Assembly: GCA_902794395.1 (NCBI GenBank) | Contig: CADBHB010000016.1 | Location: forward strand, 1 to 59,979 | Direction: 5' to 3' | DNA length: 59,979 bases | Source: an uncultured Ruminococcus sp. | GTDB lineage: Bacteria; Bacillota; Clostridia; Oscillospirales; Acutalibacteraceae | Part shown: positions 7,601-15,811 of the stretch, piece by piece | How the letters are laid out: each line of letters begins with the position of its first letter | How positions within the stretch are numbered: position 1 is the stretch's first letter | Translations under genes and position numbers: made by a program | Notes under the pieces: generated by a model | The model's database searches: none | The model's input: only the letters and a program-made list of their open reading frames with translations | Told to the model about the DNA's origin: nothing

Positions 7601-10600
7601 TTCGACCCCGAAAGCATACCCGTCACCGCGCTTACAAAGGAATCCAGCGAGGACGAAGGCAATCTTTGGCTGTACGCAGAGTGGGTCACCAGGGACGTAG
7701 CCAAGTACCAGATAACCTATGTGGAGAAGGACCACCCCGAAAACGAGGTTGCGCCGCCCACAACGGGCAGAGCCTTTGTGTGGAAGACCCGCACCTTCAA
7801 CGCCAAGTGCGGCAGCGAGCTGAACGAATCTCACCGCTTTAACGAAAACGACACACGCAACTGGTGGCCTACCGCAAACTCTCACTCGCTGGTCATAAAA
7901 GCCAACCAGCAGGGTCACGAGTACGAATACATGCCTAACGTGTACTCCTTTGAGTACATTCAAAAGTCAGGCGTTTACTACCGTGTGCAGTATCTTGACG
8001 CAGTTACCAGAACGCCGCTCAGGGACCCCTTAGACGAGTGCTACACCACCCACGCCTCCGTCAAGGAGGACGCTCCCTTCATCCCGGGCTACGTAGCCGA
8101 GGAGCTGTCCAAGACCCTGGTGCTGTCGGCTTCCGACAAGTCGACCCCCGAGGCTCAAAAGGCTGACGAGCTGGCAAACAACGTTATCACCTTCTACTAC
8201 CGCCAAAACGACTCCGAGTATCTGTACGAGGTGGAGTACTACAAGCAGAACATCGATAACGACGGCTACACCTTCTTCCAAAAGGACGACCTTGAGGTAG
8301 CCATAGCCCCCGAGGGACAGGATACCACCTTGGCAATACAGAGCCTTTTTGACGACCAGACCTCTGTAATGATAGAGGAAGAGGGATTTACGCGGCGGGC
8401 AAACGCTACCGAGGTCACCGTGTCCGACGAAACGGGCGCGACCGAGACCCGTAACGTAGCCGACGACGCTTCTGTGGTGATAACAGGCACCACCAAAACC
8501 ACGATAAAGCTGTACTTCGACCGCAACACCTACCCCTACCGCTACCAATATATCGACTACTCCGCCGAGCGCGCCTATCTTGACGCGACCGAAAGCGAGC
8601 GCGAGGGCATGTGGAACGGTGTGATGGAGAGTCACGACGGCGCTCAAAACGAACGTGTTGAAAAGACAGTTTCCATCCCCGCGCCGCAGGACCTGACCTA
8701 CGGAACCACTCCGTACACCCTCATAGGCAGCGACGACGTGACCCTGATGATCTCGCCCGCGTCGGAAAGCAACCCCGACATCAACCTCGTCAAGGTGTAT
8801 TACCGCAAGTTCAACGAGCGCGAGCTGCAGTACAAGCTGGTCTGCGCCAACGAGGACGACCCCGCCTCCGAGATCGACTATGACGAAACCACGGGCGACC
8901 CGCTGTACGGCGGCCTGTCTTTGACGATCCAAACGGTGGATAACTTCGATAACATCAACTCCGTCACCTTCTACAACTTCAACGACGCCAAGGTGACGCT
9001 TTCCGGCAGTACAAGCACCTACAAGCACCTGCACCGCTACACCTTCAAGGGCTGGTACACCAACCCCGAGGGCACCGGCACGCCGCTGACCGTTAATCCC
9101 GTGCTGACCAAGGAAGACCTGGGGCTGGACGGCGAGCTGCCCGCAAGAGATACCACCTATTACGCGGTGGTAGAGCAGGATATGGTAAAGGCGTACTTTG
9201 AGCTGCGATATGTCGAGGAGGACCTTCCCGAAGACGACGCGGAGGCGTCCGCAATAGTCGCCTCAGCGCCCACAGACGCCGACGGCAGCATAACAGGCTC
9301 GTACTTCATGTTCACCGACCCCGCGAACTACGAGAACAACACCAACATCCCCTGGCACAGGAACTCGGGCTACTCGCTAAAGCTTCTGCCCAACGATAAC
9401 CGCGTATACAAATATGAGTTAACAGAGTGGTGGGAGGAAGACACCTCTACCCACACCCTGATACGCAAGCACAACTGGCACAACAGCGAGTGGGCGCCCA
9501 CCGAGCTGGAAAAGCAGCTTGACCGCCACGGCGACAAGCACGTTATCGCGGTGTTCAAACGCCGCGAGGTGACCGAGCTGCCCTACACCATCACCTACAA
9601 ATTCACCGGCCGCGACGGCACAACGCGCTCCTATGTAAAGACCGGCACGCTTGAGGGAGATCAGCTGAAAGAGAACACGCAAAACGCCGCCGTAAACAGC
9701 GAGGGCGCCTTTGAGCTGACCGATGAGTTCATCATGAAGCTTGCTCCTTACGAGAGCAACCACGCCAAGGTCATCACCTGGACCAACAAAAAGTTCACAA
9801 AGACCTCTCGAAAGAGCGACGGCACCGAGGGCAGCGTTGACATGATATATACCGAGGCGGTCGCCCAAGAGGACGATAAACCCGTCGCCGTCTACTACAC
9901 CCTGACGCCAAACGCCAAAAAGTTCTCCTACTTCAAGACCGCCGCGGGCAACAACCGCCTTGATGATCCAAACATCGCCAAGCTTGATGTGCGCGACACC
10001 AACGACGGCTCCGGCACCTTCCTCTACTGGGCGATACGCAAGTCACCCGACGACGACGCGCCCATCATCGCCAAGTGCTATGAACCGCTGTTCAGCCTGA
10101 GGATATGGGATGATTACTACATTACTCCGGTGTTCGGAGAGGAAGGCGACGCCGACGGCGAAGAGAGCACCCCGTCGATAACGCTCTGCGCGCTGGACAA
10201 CACGCGCAACCAGTGGACGGACGAAAACGGCAATATGCTTGACAACGCCTACTCCGACTACCTCTACTGCGACCTTGAGGCGGCGTTCTCCGACGGCAGC
10301 GTCGATCTGTACAACAACCCCGATTACGAGGGCGGCTTCGTGTTTGAGATATGCGGCAAGTATACCGACAGCGAAACCCCCTTCGACCCCGACAGCTTCA
10401 ATTACTTCACGAACGACGAAAACCTCAAGGCAGGCATACTAAGCCTTCTGCAAAGCAATCCCGAGGGCGGCAACGGCAAGTTTGCCAACACCAATCCGGA
10501 GGCGGGCACCAACGCCAACCGCAGCATAAACGTCAGTCCGGTGCCGACCTCGCAATTCAGCACCCGCAGCCGAGTGCATTTCACCAAGCCGTACCGCAAC

Positions 10601-10777
10601 GTGTACAAGACTGTAAACGGCGAAAAGTCCTACACCAACGGCAGCTACATCTATAAGGTCAGAGCTTATCTGATAAAGAACGGCACAGTCACGCTCAGCA
10701 ACCCTGTTTATGTAAATCTTTACGGCGTTGCTACGCAGGACCTTGCAACAAACGATATGTGCGTGATAGTCCCGTAA
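4658..10777 (+). CDS. Giant secreted InlB B-repeat/MucBP-like surface protein
   Basis: The 2039-aa protein has a Sec signal peptide (residues 1-31, MKRT then hydrophobic LMSLMILTLFSAAAALTMM, cleavage after SHA). It then carries many degenerate beta-grasp repeats of the InlB B-repeat (List_Bact_rpt/Flg_new) and MucBP types. Typical segments are KYTLKYYNSN followed by YTFEGWYY and DVILYAKWDP near residues 810-900, VEYYKQNIDNDGY near 1195 and YTFKGWYTNPEGTG near 1465. Such repeats build stalks of adhesins and mucin- or glycan-binding proteins. There is no LPXTG motif, C-terminal membrane helix or dockerin, so how it stays on the cell is unclear. It leads a three-gene operon with a 47-aa peptide and an LRR-dockerin protein. 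Confidence 0.85.
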   Translation: MSKLMKRTLMSLMILTLFSAAAALTMMVSHADDYYTIRINYIFEDGSRAHDPYIGTYHAGDPVDITVTNPKIDGYVPMTALEGGVSAETSTFQVGSLDGNHTETVYYIAGLTHYRVMYYKQNINDDLYTRDYTVASEYTDRYGYTGTNPTELESENLFEGFTNLFHEPDAIAADGSTVFRVYYDRNYYSVLFDLGDKGYGVDPIYAKFQYPYHISEPKRLGYIFKGWARTDADSSSGEEGTDWHYIDENGSVITPEEAARTAFTFFEGEVPSHDTYYKAIWEATETQFSIVYWLENTDSTLDISEVDSAATLEQSRAIIGSNYSVIATKIVSPVISGSQINQETEITNVKGENMKVKDFFDYDLTESGDFPDMSTALRNELLGKSKYYDYYPQLSALQFTGSHEDEQKTHLTVSGDGTTRINIYYKRKTFTMKFYYARQGFKNGEPDPDQISLTNSTKTFSGHDYKNRNALEAIAKGPWSENIAETMPRIKDKYRAENGGTLTELYEDYTDANTLYRFWYYQVEAKYGASLEGKWLVDAFTDVHKKGYAENEMCRSGSWAVEYGTYYYYSHTSVNNYSIKGFYEKLGNELMFKDTKTNYTELHYLVSWTNTNRGNNWNGKISRVLNFTYENYVELLPRELDMIADTDGDGTPDDPQALIDSEMYESVIPHTVNGVEKWYGLKTEYVPLSPYELAHKDTDENGNNIPDLIDDHTFIKIKYVEEENKWYGLKSVNRIETTDSGDQYDRDKTLEQKNANVRSNQTAAELTGFTIEDYRLNAKGQIILNDNNTDIDWSRDTDYDRHATIKFFYKRNKYTLKYYNSNRLEEDYTHEVMYGAPLNSKDAQGNYRYYYEKPTYFNPDLVDYYTFEGWYYTPYYYRQVNINNFTMPAEDVILYAKWDPKEINVTFYPTYNDFYADVHKLDNEEHKVGETFKVNYGSFIPTNRIPADTDSSSLNRPLLIPPADEAMFAGWYYLRDNIPMRFDPESIPVTALTKESSEDEGNLWLYAEWVTRDVAKYQITYVEKDHPENEVAPPTTGRAFVWKTRTFNAKCGSELNESHRFNENDTRNWWPTANSHSLVIKANQQGHEYEYMPNVYSFEYIQKSGVYYRVQYLDAVTRTPLRDPLDECYTTHASVKEDAPFIPGYVAEELSKTLVLSASDKSTPEAQKADELANNVITFYYRQNDSEYLYEVEYYKQNIDNDGYTFFQKDDLEVAIAPEGQDTTLAIQSLFDDQTSVMIEEEGFTRRANATEVTVSDETGATETRNVADDASVVITGTTKTTIKLYFDRNTYPYRYQYIDYSAERAYLDATESEREGMWNGVMESHDGAQNERVEKTVSIPAPQDLTYGTTPYTLIGSDDVTLMISPASESNPDINLVKVYYRKFNERELQYKLVCANEDDPASEIDYDETTGDPLYGGLSLTIQTVDNFDNINSVTFYNFNDAKVTLSGSTSTYKHLHRYTFKGWYTNPEGTGTPLTVNPVLTKEDLGLDGELPARDTTYYAVVEQDMVKAYFELRYVEEDLPEDDAEASAIVASAPTDADGSITGSYFMFTDPANYENNTNIPWHRNSGYSLKLLPNDNRVYKYELTEWWEEDTSTHTLIRKHNWHNSEWAPTELEKQLDRHGDKHVIAVFKRREVTELPYTITYKFTGRDGTTRSYVKTGTLEGDQLKENTQNAAVNSEGAFELTDEFIMKLAPYESNHAKVITWTNKKFTKTSRKSDGTEGSVDMIYTEAVAQEDDKPVAVYYTLTPNAKKFSYFKTAAGNNRLDDPNIAKLDVRDTNDGSGTFLYWAIRKSPDDDAPIIAKCYEPLFSLRIWDDYYITPVFGEEGDADGEESTPSITLCALDNTRNQWTDENGNMLDNAYSDYLYCDLEAAFSDGSVDLYNNPDYEGGFVFEICGKYTDSETPFDPDSFNYFTNDENLKAGILSLLQSNPEGGNGKFANTNPEAGTNANRSINVSPVPTSQFSTRSRVHFTKPYRNVYKTVNGEKSYTNGSYIYKVRAYLIKNGTVTLSNPVYVNLYGVATQDLATNDMCVIVP

Positions 10778-10809
10778 ACCGAAACACCAGGAAAAGGAGG
10801 GCGGGAAAA

Positions 10810-10953
10810 ATGAAAAAAGAATATTTCTCGCCCGAATTGGAGATGATTATTTTGAATATTCAAAACCAAATGCTCTTGACGGGCAGCGTCGAACTTGGCG
10901 GCGACAACAGCTCCCCCAACGACGACAACGGTGACGAGGTAGAATTCGGCTAA
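10810..10953 (+). CDS. 47-aa acidic peptide of unknown function
   Basis: The ATG at 10810 follows AAAAGGAGGGCGGG and opens a 47-codon frame. The N-terminal half is MKKEYFSPELEMIILNIQ, followed by NQMLLTGSVELGG and an Asp/Asn/Glu/Ser/Pro-rich tail ending in EFG. The pattern (MKK.Y..PE.E followed by a short hydrophobic stretch, a G-S and a low-complexity tail) is one I associate with small unannotated proteins beside surface proteins in gut Clostridia. There is no cysteine, and no modifying enzyme is nearby. The frame sits 32 bases after the giant gene and 13 before the LRR-dockerin gene, so all three are co-transcribed. It could be a peptide signal, an RiPP-like precursor or a chaperone-like tag. 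I do not recognise a family. Confidence 0.7.
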   Translation: MKKEYFSPELEMIILNIQNQMLLTGSVELGGDNSSPNDDNGDEVEFG

Positions 10954-10966
10954 AGGAGGGCGAAAC

Positions 10967-11824
10967 ATGAAACACGTAAAAAAGCTTTTTGTCTTCATCC
11001 TCGCGGCGCTTACGCTCTGCACGGGGCTTTCGGCTCAGGCGGCGGACAACTACATGGAGCTGGACGGTCTGGCGTTCACGCTGCAAAACGGCGAGGCGGT
11101 CATCCGCGCCTACAACGGTGAAAGCGACAAGGTAATAATTCCCGAAACCCTGCTGGGCGAACCCGTGACCGCCATAGGCAGCGCCGCCTTCTTTGAAAAA
11201 GACATAGCCGCGGTCTATTTTGACAGCGCCGTGCAGCTGCGCAGTATCGGCAACAGCGCCTTTTCGTCCTGCACCGGTCTGAAATCCGTTGAGCTGCCCG
11301 ACAGCGTAACGCAGATAGAGTTCGGCGCGTTTCAGGACTGCGCCGCCCTTGAAACTCTTTCGCTGGGAAGCGGAGTGACCGCCATAGGCGCTCAGAGCTT
11401 TTGCAGCTGCGAAAGCCTGACGACCGTTGAGCTGCCCGAAAGCACCCGAAGCATAGGCAAATACGCCTTTGGCGACTGCGGCTCTCTGAGGCGCGTCCTA
11501 ATACCCTCGGGCGTGAGCGACATCTCCGCGTCGGCGTTCGACGACTGCGAAAAGCTCACTGTATACTGCTACACAGGCTCTGCCGCGCACGCCTTTGCGC
11601 AAGCGCAGTCGCTGCGTTACGTGCTGCTTGACGCCATGCTGTCGGGCGACGCAGACGCAAACGGCAAAGTAAATGTGAACGACGTCACCACCATCCAGCG
11701 GCACCTTGCGGACGTAGAGCCAATTTGGTGGCCCGCTGTTTCCTGCACCGACCTTGACGGCGACGGCTCCGTGACCATATCGGACGCCACCATACTGCAG
11801 CGCCGCCTGGCGGAATTTATATAA
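10967..11824 (+). CDS. Secreted BspA-like LRR protein with C-terminal type I dockerin
   Basis: The 285-aa protein has a signal peptide (residues 1-24, ending near SAQA). About seven LRR_5 (BspA/TpLRR) repeats of roughly 22 residues follow, from 40 to 200, with motifs such as SIGNSAFSSCTGLKSVELP and AIGAQSFCSC. A type I dockerin occupies residues 227-285, with two calcium-binding F-hand repeats (GDADANGKVNVNDVTTIQ and TDLDGDGSVTISDATILQ). A dockerin docks its carrier onto a cohesin-bearing scaffoldin, so this is probably a cellulosome- or amylosome-associated binding protein. AAAGGAGG precedes the ATG. It ends the operon begun at 4658. Confidence 0.9.
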   Translation: MKHVKKLFVFILAALTLCTGLSAQAADNYMELDGLAFTLQNGEAVIRAYNGESDKVIIPETLLGEPVTAIGSAAFFEKDIAAVYFDSAVQLRSIGNSAFSSCTGLKSVELPDSVTQIEFGAFQDCAALETLSLGSGVTAIGAQSFCSCESLTTVELPESTRSIGKYAFGDCGSLRRVLIPSGVSDISASAFDDCEKLTVYCYTGSAAHAFAQAQSLRYVLLDAMLSGDADANGKVNVNDVTTIQRHLADVEPIWWPAVSCTDLDGDGSVTISDATILQRRLAEFI

Positions 11825-11831
11825 AAAAACC

Positions 11832-11873
11832 AAACAGTCGGCTTCACGTTGATGTGAGCCGACTGTTTTTTTG
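11832..11873 (+). terminator. Terminator of the surface-protein operon
   Basis: AACAGTCGGCT pairs with AGCCGACTGTT around a TCACGTTGATGTG loop that forms extra pairs, followed by seven T. An A-run on the other side makes it potentially bidirectional. Confidence 0.9.
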
Positions 11874-11918
11874 CGTTGTGCGCGTGGCTTTGCTGCCTGC
11901 GCCCTGTTTTGTACTGCG

Positions 11919-11953
11919 AAAAAGGGAGCTGTCGCTTGTTTGCGGCAGCTCCC
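11919..11953 (-). terminator. nifJ terminator
   Basis: On the minus strand GGGAGCTG and CAGCTCCC arms are followed by TTTTT (the A-run at 11919-11923). Confidence 0.85.
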
Positions 11954-11985
11954 CTGTTGTTATGCGTATTATTCAGCGCTTCGCC

Positions 11986-14900
11986 TTATTCAGCGGGCTC
12001 CAGCTCGGAGAGCTGCTTGAGGTGAGCGTACTTCTGCTCTGCGTTCTTTTCCGCCTCGGTAAAGAGCTTTTCGGCTCTCTCGGGGAAGGAACGGGTGAGC
12101 GCGTTGTAACGTACCTCGCCCATGATGAAGTCACGGTAGGAAGCGGAGGGCGCCTTGCTGTCGAGCGTGAAGGGATTCTTGCCCTCGGCAGCCAGACGGG
12201 GATCGTAACGGAAGAGGTTCCAGTAACCGGCGTCAACAGCCTTCTTCTCCTCGAGCTGAGCGATGCCCATGCCGCCCTTGATACCGTGGTTGATACAGGG
12301 AGCGTAGCAGATGATGAGAGAGGGACCGTTGTAGCTTTCAGCCTCGACCATAGCCTTGAGCACCTGGTTGTTGTCGGCGCCCATAGCCACCTGAGCGGTG
12401 TATACATAGCCGTAGCTCATAGCGATAGCGGCGAGGTCTTTCTTCTTAACAGCCTTACCGGCAGCCGCGAACTGAGCGACCGAGCCGATGGGAGAAGCCT
12501 TGGAAGCCTGTCCGCCTGTGTTGGAGTAAACCTCGGTGTCGAATACGAGGATGTTCACATTTTCGCCGGAAGCGATAACGTGATCCAGACCGCCGAAGCC
12601 GATATCGTAAGCCCAGCCGTCGCCGCCGAAGATCCACATGGACTTCTTGGCAAGCTCGTCCTTGTCAACGAGGGTCTTTTTAGCCAGCTCGCCGACCTTC
12701 TCGTCGTCAACAGCCTTCTCGAGCTCTGCGATCAGAGCGTCGGTAGCCGCGCGGGAAGCGGTGGAATCGGTGATGGTGTCGAGGTAGTTTTGGCAGGCAG
12801 CCTTGAGCGCCTCGTCGTCGGCAGCAGCTTCGATCTCGGTCACATAGCCCGCAAGTCTGTCGCGGATAGCCTTTTGACCGAGAGCCATGCCCAGACCGAA
12901 CTCGGCGTTGTCCTCAAACAGGGAGTTCTGCCAAGCGGGACCGAAGCCCTTCTTGTTGGTGGTGTAAGGAGTCGCGGGTGCGGATGCGCCCCAGATGGAG
13001 GAGCAGCCGGTCGCGTTAGCGATGAACATTCTGTCGCCGAACAGCTGGGTAACGAGCTTCGCGTAGGGAGTCTCGCCGCAGCCTGCGCAGGCGCCGGAGA
13101 ACTCGAGCAGGGGCTGCTTGAACTGGCTGCCCTTGACGGTGGTGAACTTGAACTTGTCGGCAACCTCGGGCTTCTCGTCCAGGGTGATGCCGTAATCGAA
13201 CACAGCCTGAGTAGCTCTCTGAGAGTCGATGGGCTTCATAACCAGAGCCTTCTCGCCCTTCTTGCCCGGGCAGACCTGAGCGCAGGCGCCGCAGCCGGTG
13301 CAGTCGAGGGTGGAAACGGTCATGCTGAACTGCAGCTCCTTAAGACCGATCATCGGGATGGTCTTGGTGCCCTCGGGAGCGGCCGCTGCCTCGTCGGCGG
13401 TCATGGCGACGGGACGGATTACAGCGTGCGGGCAAACGATGGCGCAGCGGTTACACTGGATGCAGTTTTCAGCCTGCCACTCGGGAACGTCAACGGCGAT
13501 GCCGCGCTTCTCGAATGCCGAGGAGCCGTTGGGGCAGGTGCCGTCGATGTGATCGGAGAATGCGGAAACGGGCAGCTTGTTGCCCTTGTAAGCGTTTACG
13601 GGCTTGAGTACGCCGTTTACATACTCAACCAGAGCGCCGGTGCCCTCTACCTTGTCGGCAACAGCGTCGTCGGCGGCGTTGAGCCACTCGGCGGGGATCT
13701 CTACCTTCTTAACGTCCTCCATGCCTCTGTCAATAGCGGCATAGTTCATGTCAACGATAGCCTGACCCTTCTTCATGTAGGACTTCTTGGCAGCGTCCTT
13801 CATGTACTGCTTGGCTTCCTCGGCGGGGATGATGTCGGCGATCTTGAAGAACGCGGACTGCAAAACGGTGTTTACTCTGCCGCCCAGACCGATCTCTTTG
13901 CCGATCTTGATAGCGTCGATGGTGTAGAAGTTGATTTTTCTCTCGGCGAGGATGCGCTTCATCTTGCCGGGGAGACGCTTGGTGAGCTCGTCCACATCCC
14001 ACGCGCAGTTGAGCAGGAAGGAACCGCCCTCTTTGAGGTCCTCAACGATCTCGTACTTGTCAACGTAGGAGGGGTTGTGGCAGGCGACGAAGTCAGCCTT
14101 GGAGATGTAGTAGGTGGACTTGATGGGAGTTTTGCCGAAGCGCAGGTGAGATACGGTAAGACCGCCGGACTTTTTGGAGTCGTAGGCGAAGTAGCCCTGC
14201 GCGTACATGTCGGTGTGGTCACCGATGATCTTGATGGAGTTCTTGTTTGCACCGACGGTACCGTCCGCGCCGAGACCCCAGAACTTGCAGCTGTGGGTGC
14301 CTGCGGGAGTGGTGTCGGGATTCTCCTCAACGGGGAGAGAGAGGTTGGTAACGTCATCTACGATGCCGATGGTGAACTTTCTCTTGGGAGCTTCCGCCTC
14401 GGCGTTTCTGTAAACCGCGATGATGTCGCCGGGTGTGGTGTCCTTGGAACCCAGACCGTATCTGCCGGCGTAAACCTTTACGCCCGCGAACTTGGAGTCG
14501 TTGATGGCAGCCAGAACATCCAGATAGAGAGGCTCGCCGATGGAGCCGGGCTCCTTGGTCCTGTCGAGAACAGACAGGGTCTTAACGGTGTCGGGCAGCT
14601 CGTTTACAAGGTACTCGCCGACGAAGGGACGGTACAGTCTGACTTTCAGCAGACCCACCTTTTCGCCCGCGGCGTTGAGGTAGTCAACTACCTCCTCGGC
14701 GCAGTCGCATACGGAACCCATAGCTACGATAACGTGCTCGGCGTCAGCCGCGCCGTAGTAGTTGAAGGGCTTGTAGTCGGTGCCGATCTTCTCGTTTACC
14801 TTGTTCATGTACTCTACAACGACCTCGGGAACCGCGTCGTAGTAGGGGTTGCAGGCTTCTCTTGCCTGGAAGAAAATATCGTCGTTCTGAGCTGTACCTC

Positions 14901-15546
14901 TGGTAACGGGGTGCTCGGGGTTGAGCGAACGGCGGCGGAATTCTTCAACCGCGTCCCAATCCAGCATGTCCGCCAGATCGGCGTAATCCCACTCCTCGAT
15001 CTTCTGTATCTCGTGAGAGGTGCGGAAACCGTCGAAGAAGTGCAGGAAGGGCACTCTGCCCTTGATAGCGGTAAGATGCGCTACAGCCGCGAGGTCCATA
15101 CATTCCTGAGGATTGTTGGAGCAGAGCATAGCGTAACCGGTCTGACGGCAGGCGTATACGTCGGAATGGTCACCGAAGATAGAAAGCGCGTGGCTGGTGA
15201 GCGCACGGGCGGAAACGTGAATAACGCTGGGGAGCAGCTCGCCCGCCATCTTGTACATATTAGGGATCATCAGCAGCAGACCCTGCGATGCGGTGTAGGT
15301 AGTAGTCAGCGCACCCGCCGCGAGAGAGCCGTGAACAGCACCGGAAGCGCCGCCCTCAGACTGCATCTCGGTCACCTGAACTTCTCTTCCGAACAGGTTT
15401 TTCTGTCCCGCAGCCGAAAACTTATCGGTCAGGTCAGCCATAACGGAAGAAGGGGTGATGGGATAGATAGCAGCAACGTCCGTAAACGCATAAGATACGT
15501 GAGCGACCGCACTGTTACCGTCCATGGTTTTCATTTTTCTTGCCAT
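11986..15546 (-). CDS. nifJ: Pyruvate:ferredoxin (flavodoxin) oxidoreductase
   Basis: The 1186-aa single-chain enzyme oxidises pyruvate and CoA to acetyl-CoA and CO2 and reduces ferredoxin, the central step of clostridial fermentation. The domains run in the usual order. The alpha-type pyruvate domain has AAIYPITPSS near residue 30. The CoA/gamma-type domain has FWGLGADGTVGANKNSIKIIG near 420. An inserted two-[4Fe-4S] ferredoxin domain has CIQCNRCAIVCP near 697 and CTGCGACAQVCP near 752. The TPP-binding domain has GDGWAYDIGFGG near 977 and DTEVYSNTGGQ. The length matches the family. GGAGG precedes the ATG. It is monocistronic, with its own promoter and terminator. The leader is shared with the OmpA-like gene at 18353. 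Confidence 0.97.
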   Translation of the reverse strand: MARKMKTMDGNSAVAHVSYAFTDVAAIYPITPSSVMADLTDKFSAAGQKNLFGREVQVTEMQSEGGASGAVHGSLAAGALTTTYTASQGLLLMIPNMYKMAGELLPSVIHVSARALTSHALSIFGDHSDVYACRQTGYAMLCSNNPQECMDLAAVAHLTAIKGRVPFLHFFDGFRTSHEIQKIEEWDYADLADMLDWDAVEEFRRRSLNPEHPVTRGTAQNDDIFFQAREACNPYYDAVPEVVVEYMNKVNEKIGTDYKPFNYYGAADAEHVIVAMGSVCDCAEEVVDYLNAAGEKVGLLKVRLYRPFVGEYLVNELPDTVKTLSVLDRTKEPGSIGEPLYLDVLAAINDSKFAGVKVYAGRYGLGSKDTTPGDIIAVYRNAEAEAPKRKFTIGIVDDVTNLSLPVEENPDTTPAGTHSCKFWGLGADGTVGANKNSIKIIGDHTDMYAQGYFAYDSKKSGGLTVSHLRFGKTPIKSTYYISKADFVACHNPSYVDKYEIVEDLKEGGSFLLNCAWDVDELTKRLPGKMKRILAERKINFYTIDAIKIGKEIGLGGRVNTVLQSAFFKIADIIPAEEAKQYMKDAAKKSYMKKGQAIVDMNYAAIDRGMEDVKKVEIPAEWLNAADDAVADKVEGTGALVEYVNGVLKPVNAYKGNKLPVSAFSDHIDGTCPNGSSAFEKRGIAVDVPEWQAENCIQCNRCAIVCPHAVIRPVAMTADEAAAAPEGTKTIPMIGLKELQFSMTVSTLDCTGCGACAQVCPGKKGEKALVMKPIDSQRATQAVFDYGITLDEKPEVADKFKFTTVKGSQFKQPLLEFSGACAGCGETPYAKLVTQLFGDRMFIANATGCSSIWGASAPATPYTTNKKGFGPAWQNSLFEDNAEFGLGMALGQKAIRDRLAGYVTEIEAAADDEALKAACQNYLDTITDSTASRAATDALIAELEKAVDDEKVGELAKKTLVDKDELAKKSMWIFGGDGWAYDIGFGGLDHVIASGENVNILVFDTEVYSNTGGQASKASPIGSVAQFAAAGKAVKKKDLAAIAMSYGYVYTAQVAMGADNNQVLKAMVEAESYNGPSLIICYAPCINHGIKGGMGIAQLEEKKAVDAGYWNLFRYDPRLAAEGKNPFTLDSKAPSASYRDFIMGEVRYNALTRSFPERAEKLFTEAEKNAEQKYAHLKQLSELEPAE

Positions 15547-15633
15547 TGGAAATCGTCCTCCTTTAATCTAAACGGCACAGGGAAAATATGCCGTCTGTGT
15601 AATCTGATACATAATATATCACACTAGATTGTA
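15547..15633 (-). repeat. nifJ leader, copy 1 of a duplicated leader/promoter sequence
   Basis: The 90 bases before nifJ match the 90 bases before the OmpA-like gene (19076-19165) at roughly three positions in four. Identical cores include GGAAATCGTCCTCCTTTAAT and ATACATAATATATCACA (plus-strand reading). In the nifJ copy the leader can form an ACGGCA/TGCCGT hairpin. Confidence 0.8.
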
Positions 15634-15656
15634 CCACTTTTCGCCGCTTTTGTAAA
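15628..15656 (-). promoter_or_regulatory. nifJ promoter
   Basis: On the minus strand TTTACA (15651-15656) and TACAAT (15628-15633) are 17 bp apart. The leader is about 75 bases. Confidence 0.8.
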
Positions 15657-15754
15657 GTGGTTTTGTCTATTTTATCAATAAATGGCACGAATTGCACGGA
15701 GCTGACCGCCCTGCCGCGCGCCGTATTTTATTTTGTTTATATTTTGATAATATA

Positions 15755-15783
15755 TTGAAACTAAAGGTATGATATGCTACAAT
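15755..15783 (+). promoter_or_regulatory. Promoter of the lipoprotein gene at 15812
   Basis: TTGAAA (15755-15760) and TACAAT (15778-15783) have a 17-bp spacer. The in-frame ATG at 15782 lies inside the -10 box and cannot be the translation start. Confidence 0.8.
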
Positions 15784-15811
15784 GATAAAAACAAAAGGGA
15801 GGTATTCCATT

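Noticed and set aside
7007-9034. Long minus-strand frames inside the giant surface-protein gene
   Set aside because: They are antisense shadows rich in Val/Gly/Arg without ribosome binding sites.
11854-15627. 1257-codon open frame on the plus strand
   Set aside because: It is the antisense of nifJ. The frame stays open because of the biased codon use of a highly expressed gene. It has no ribosome binding site and a composition unlike real proteins.
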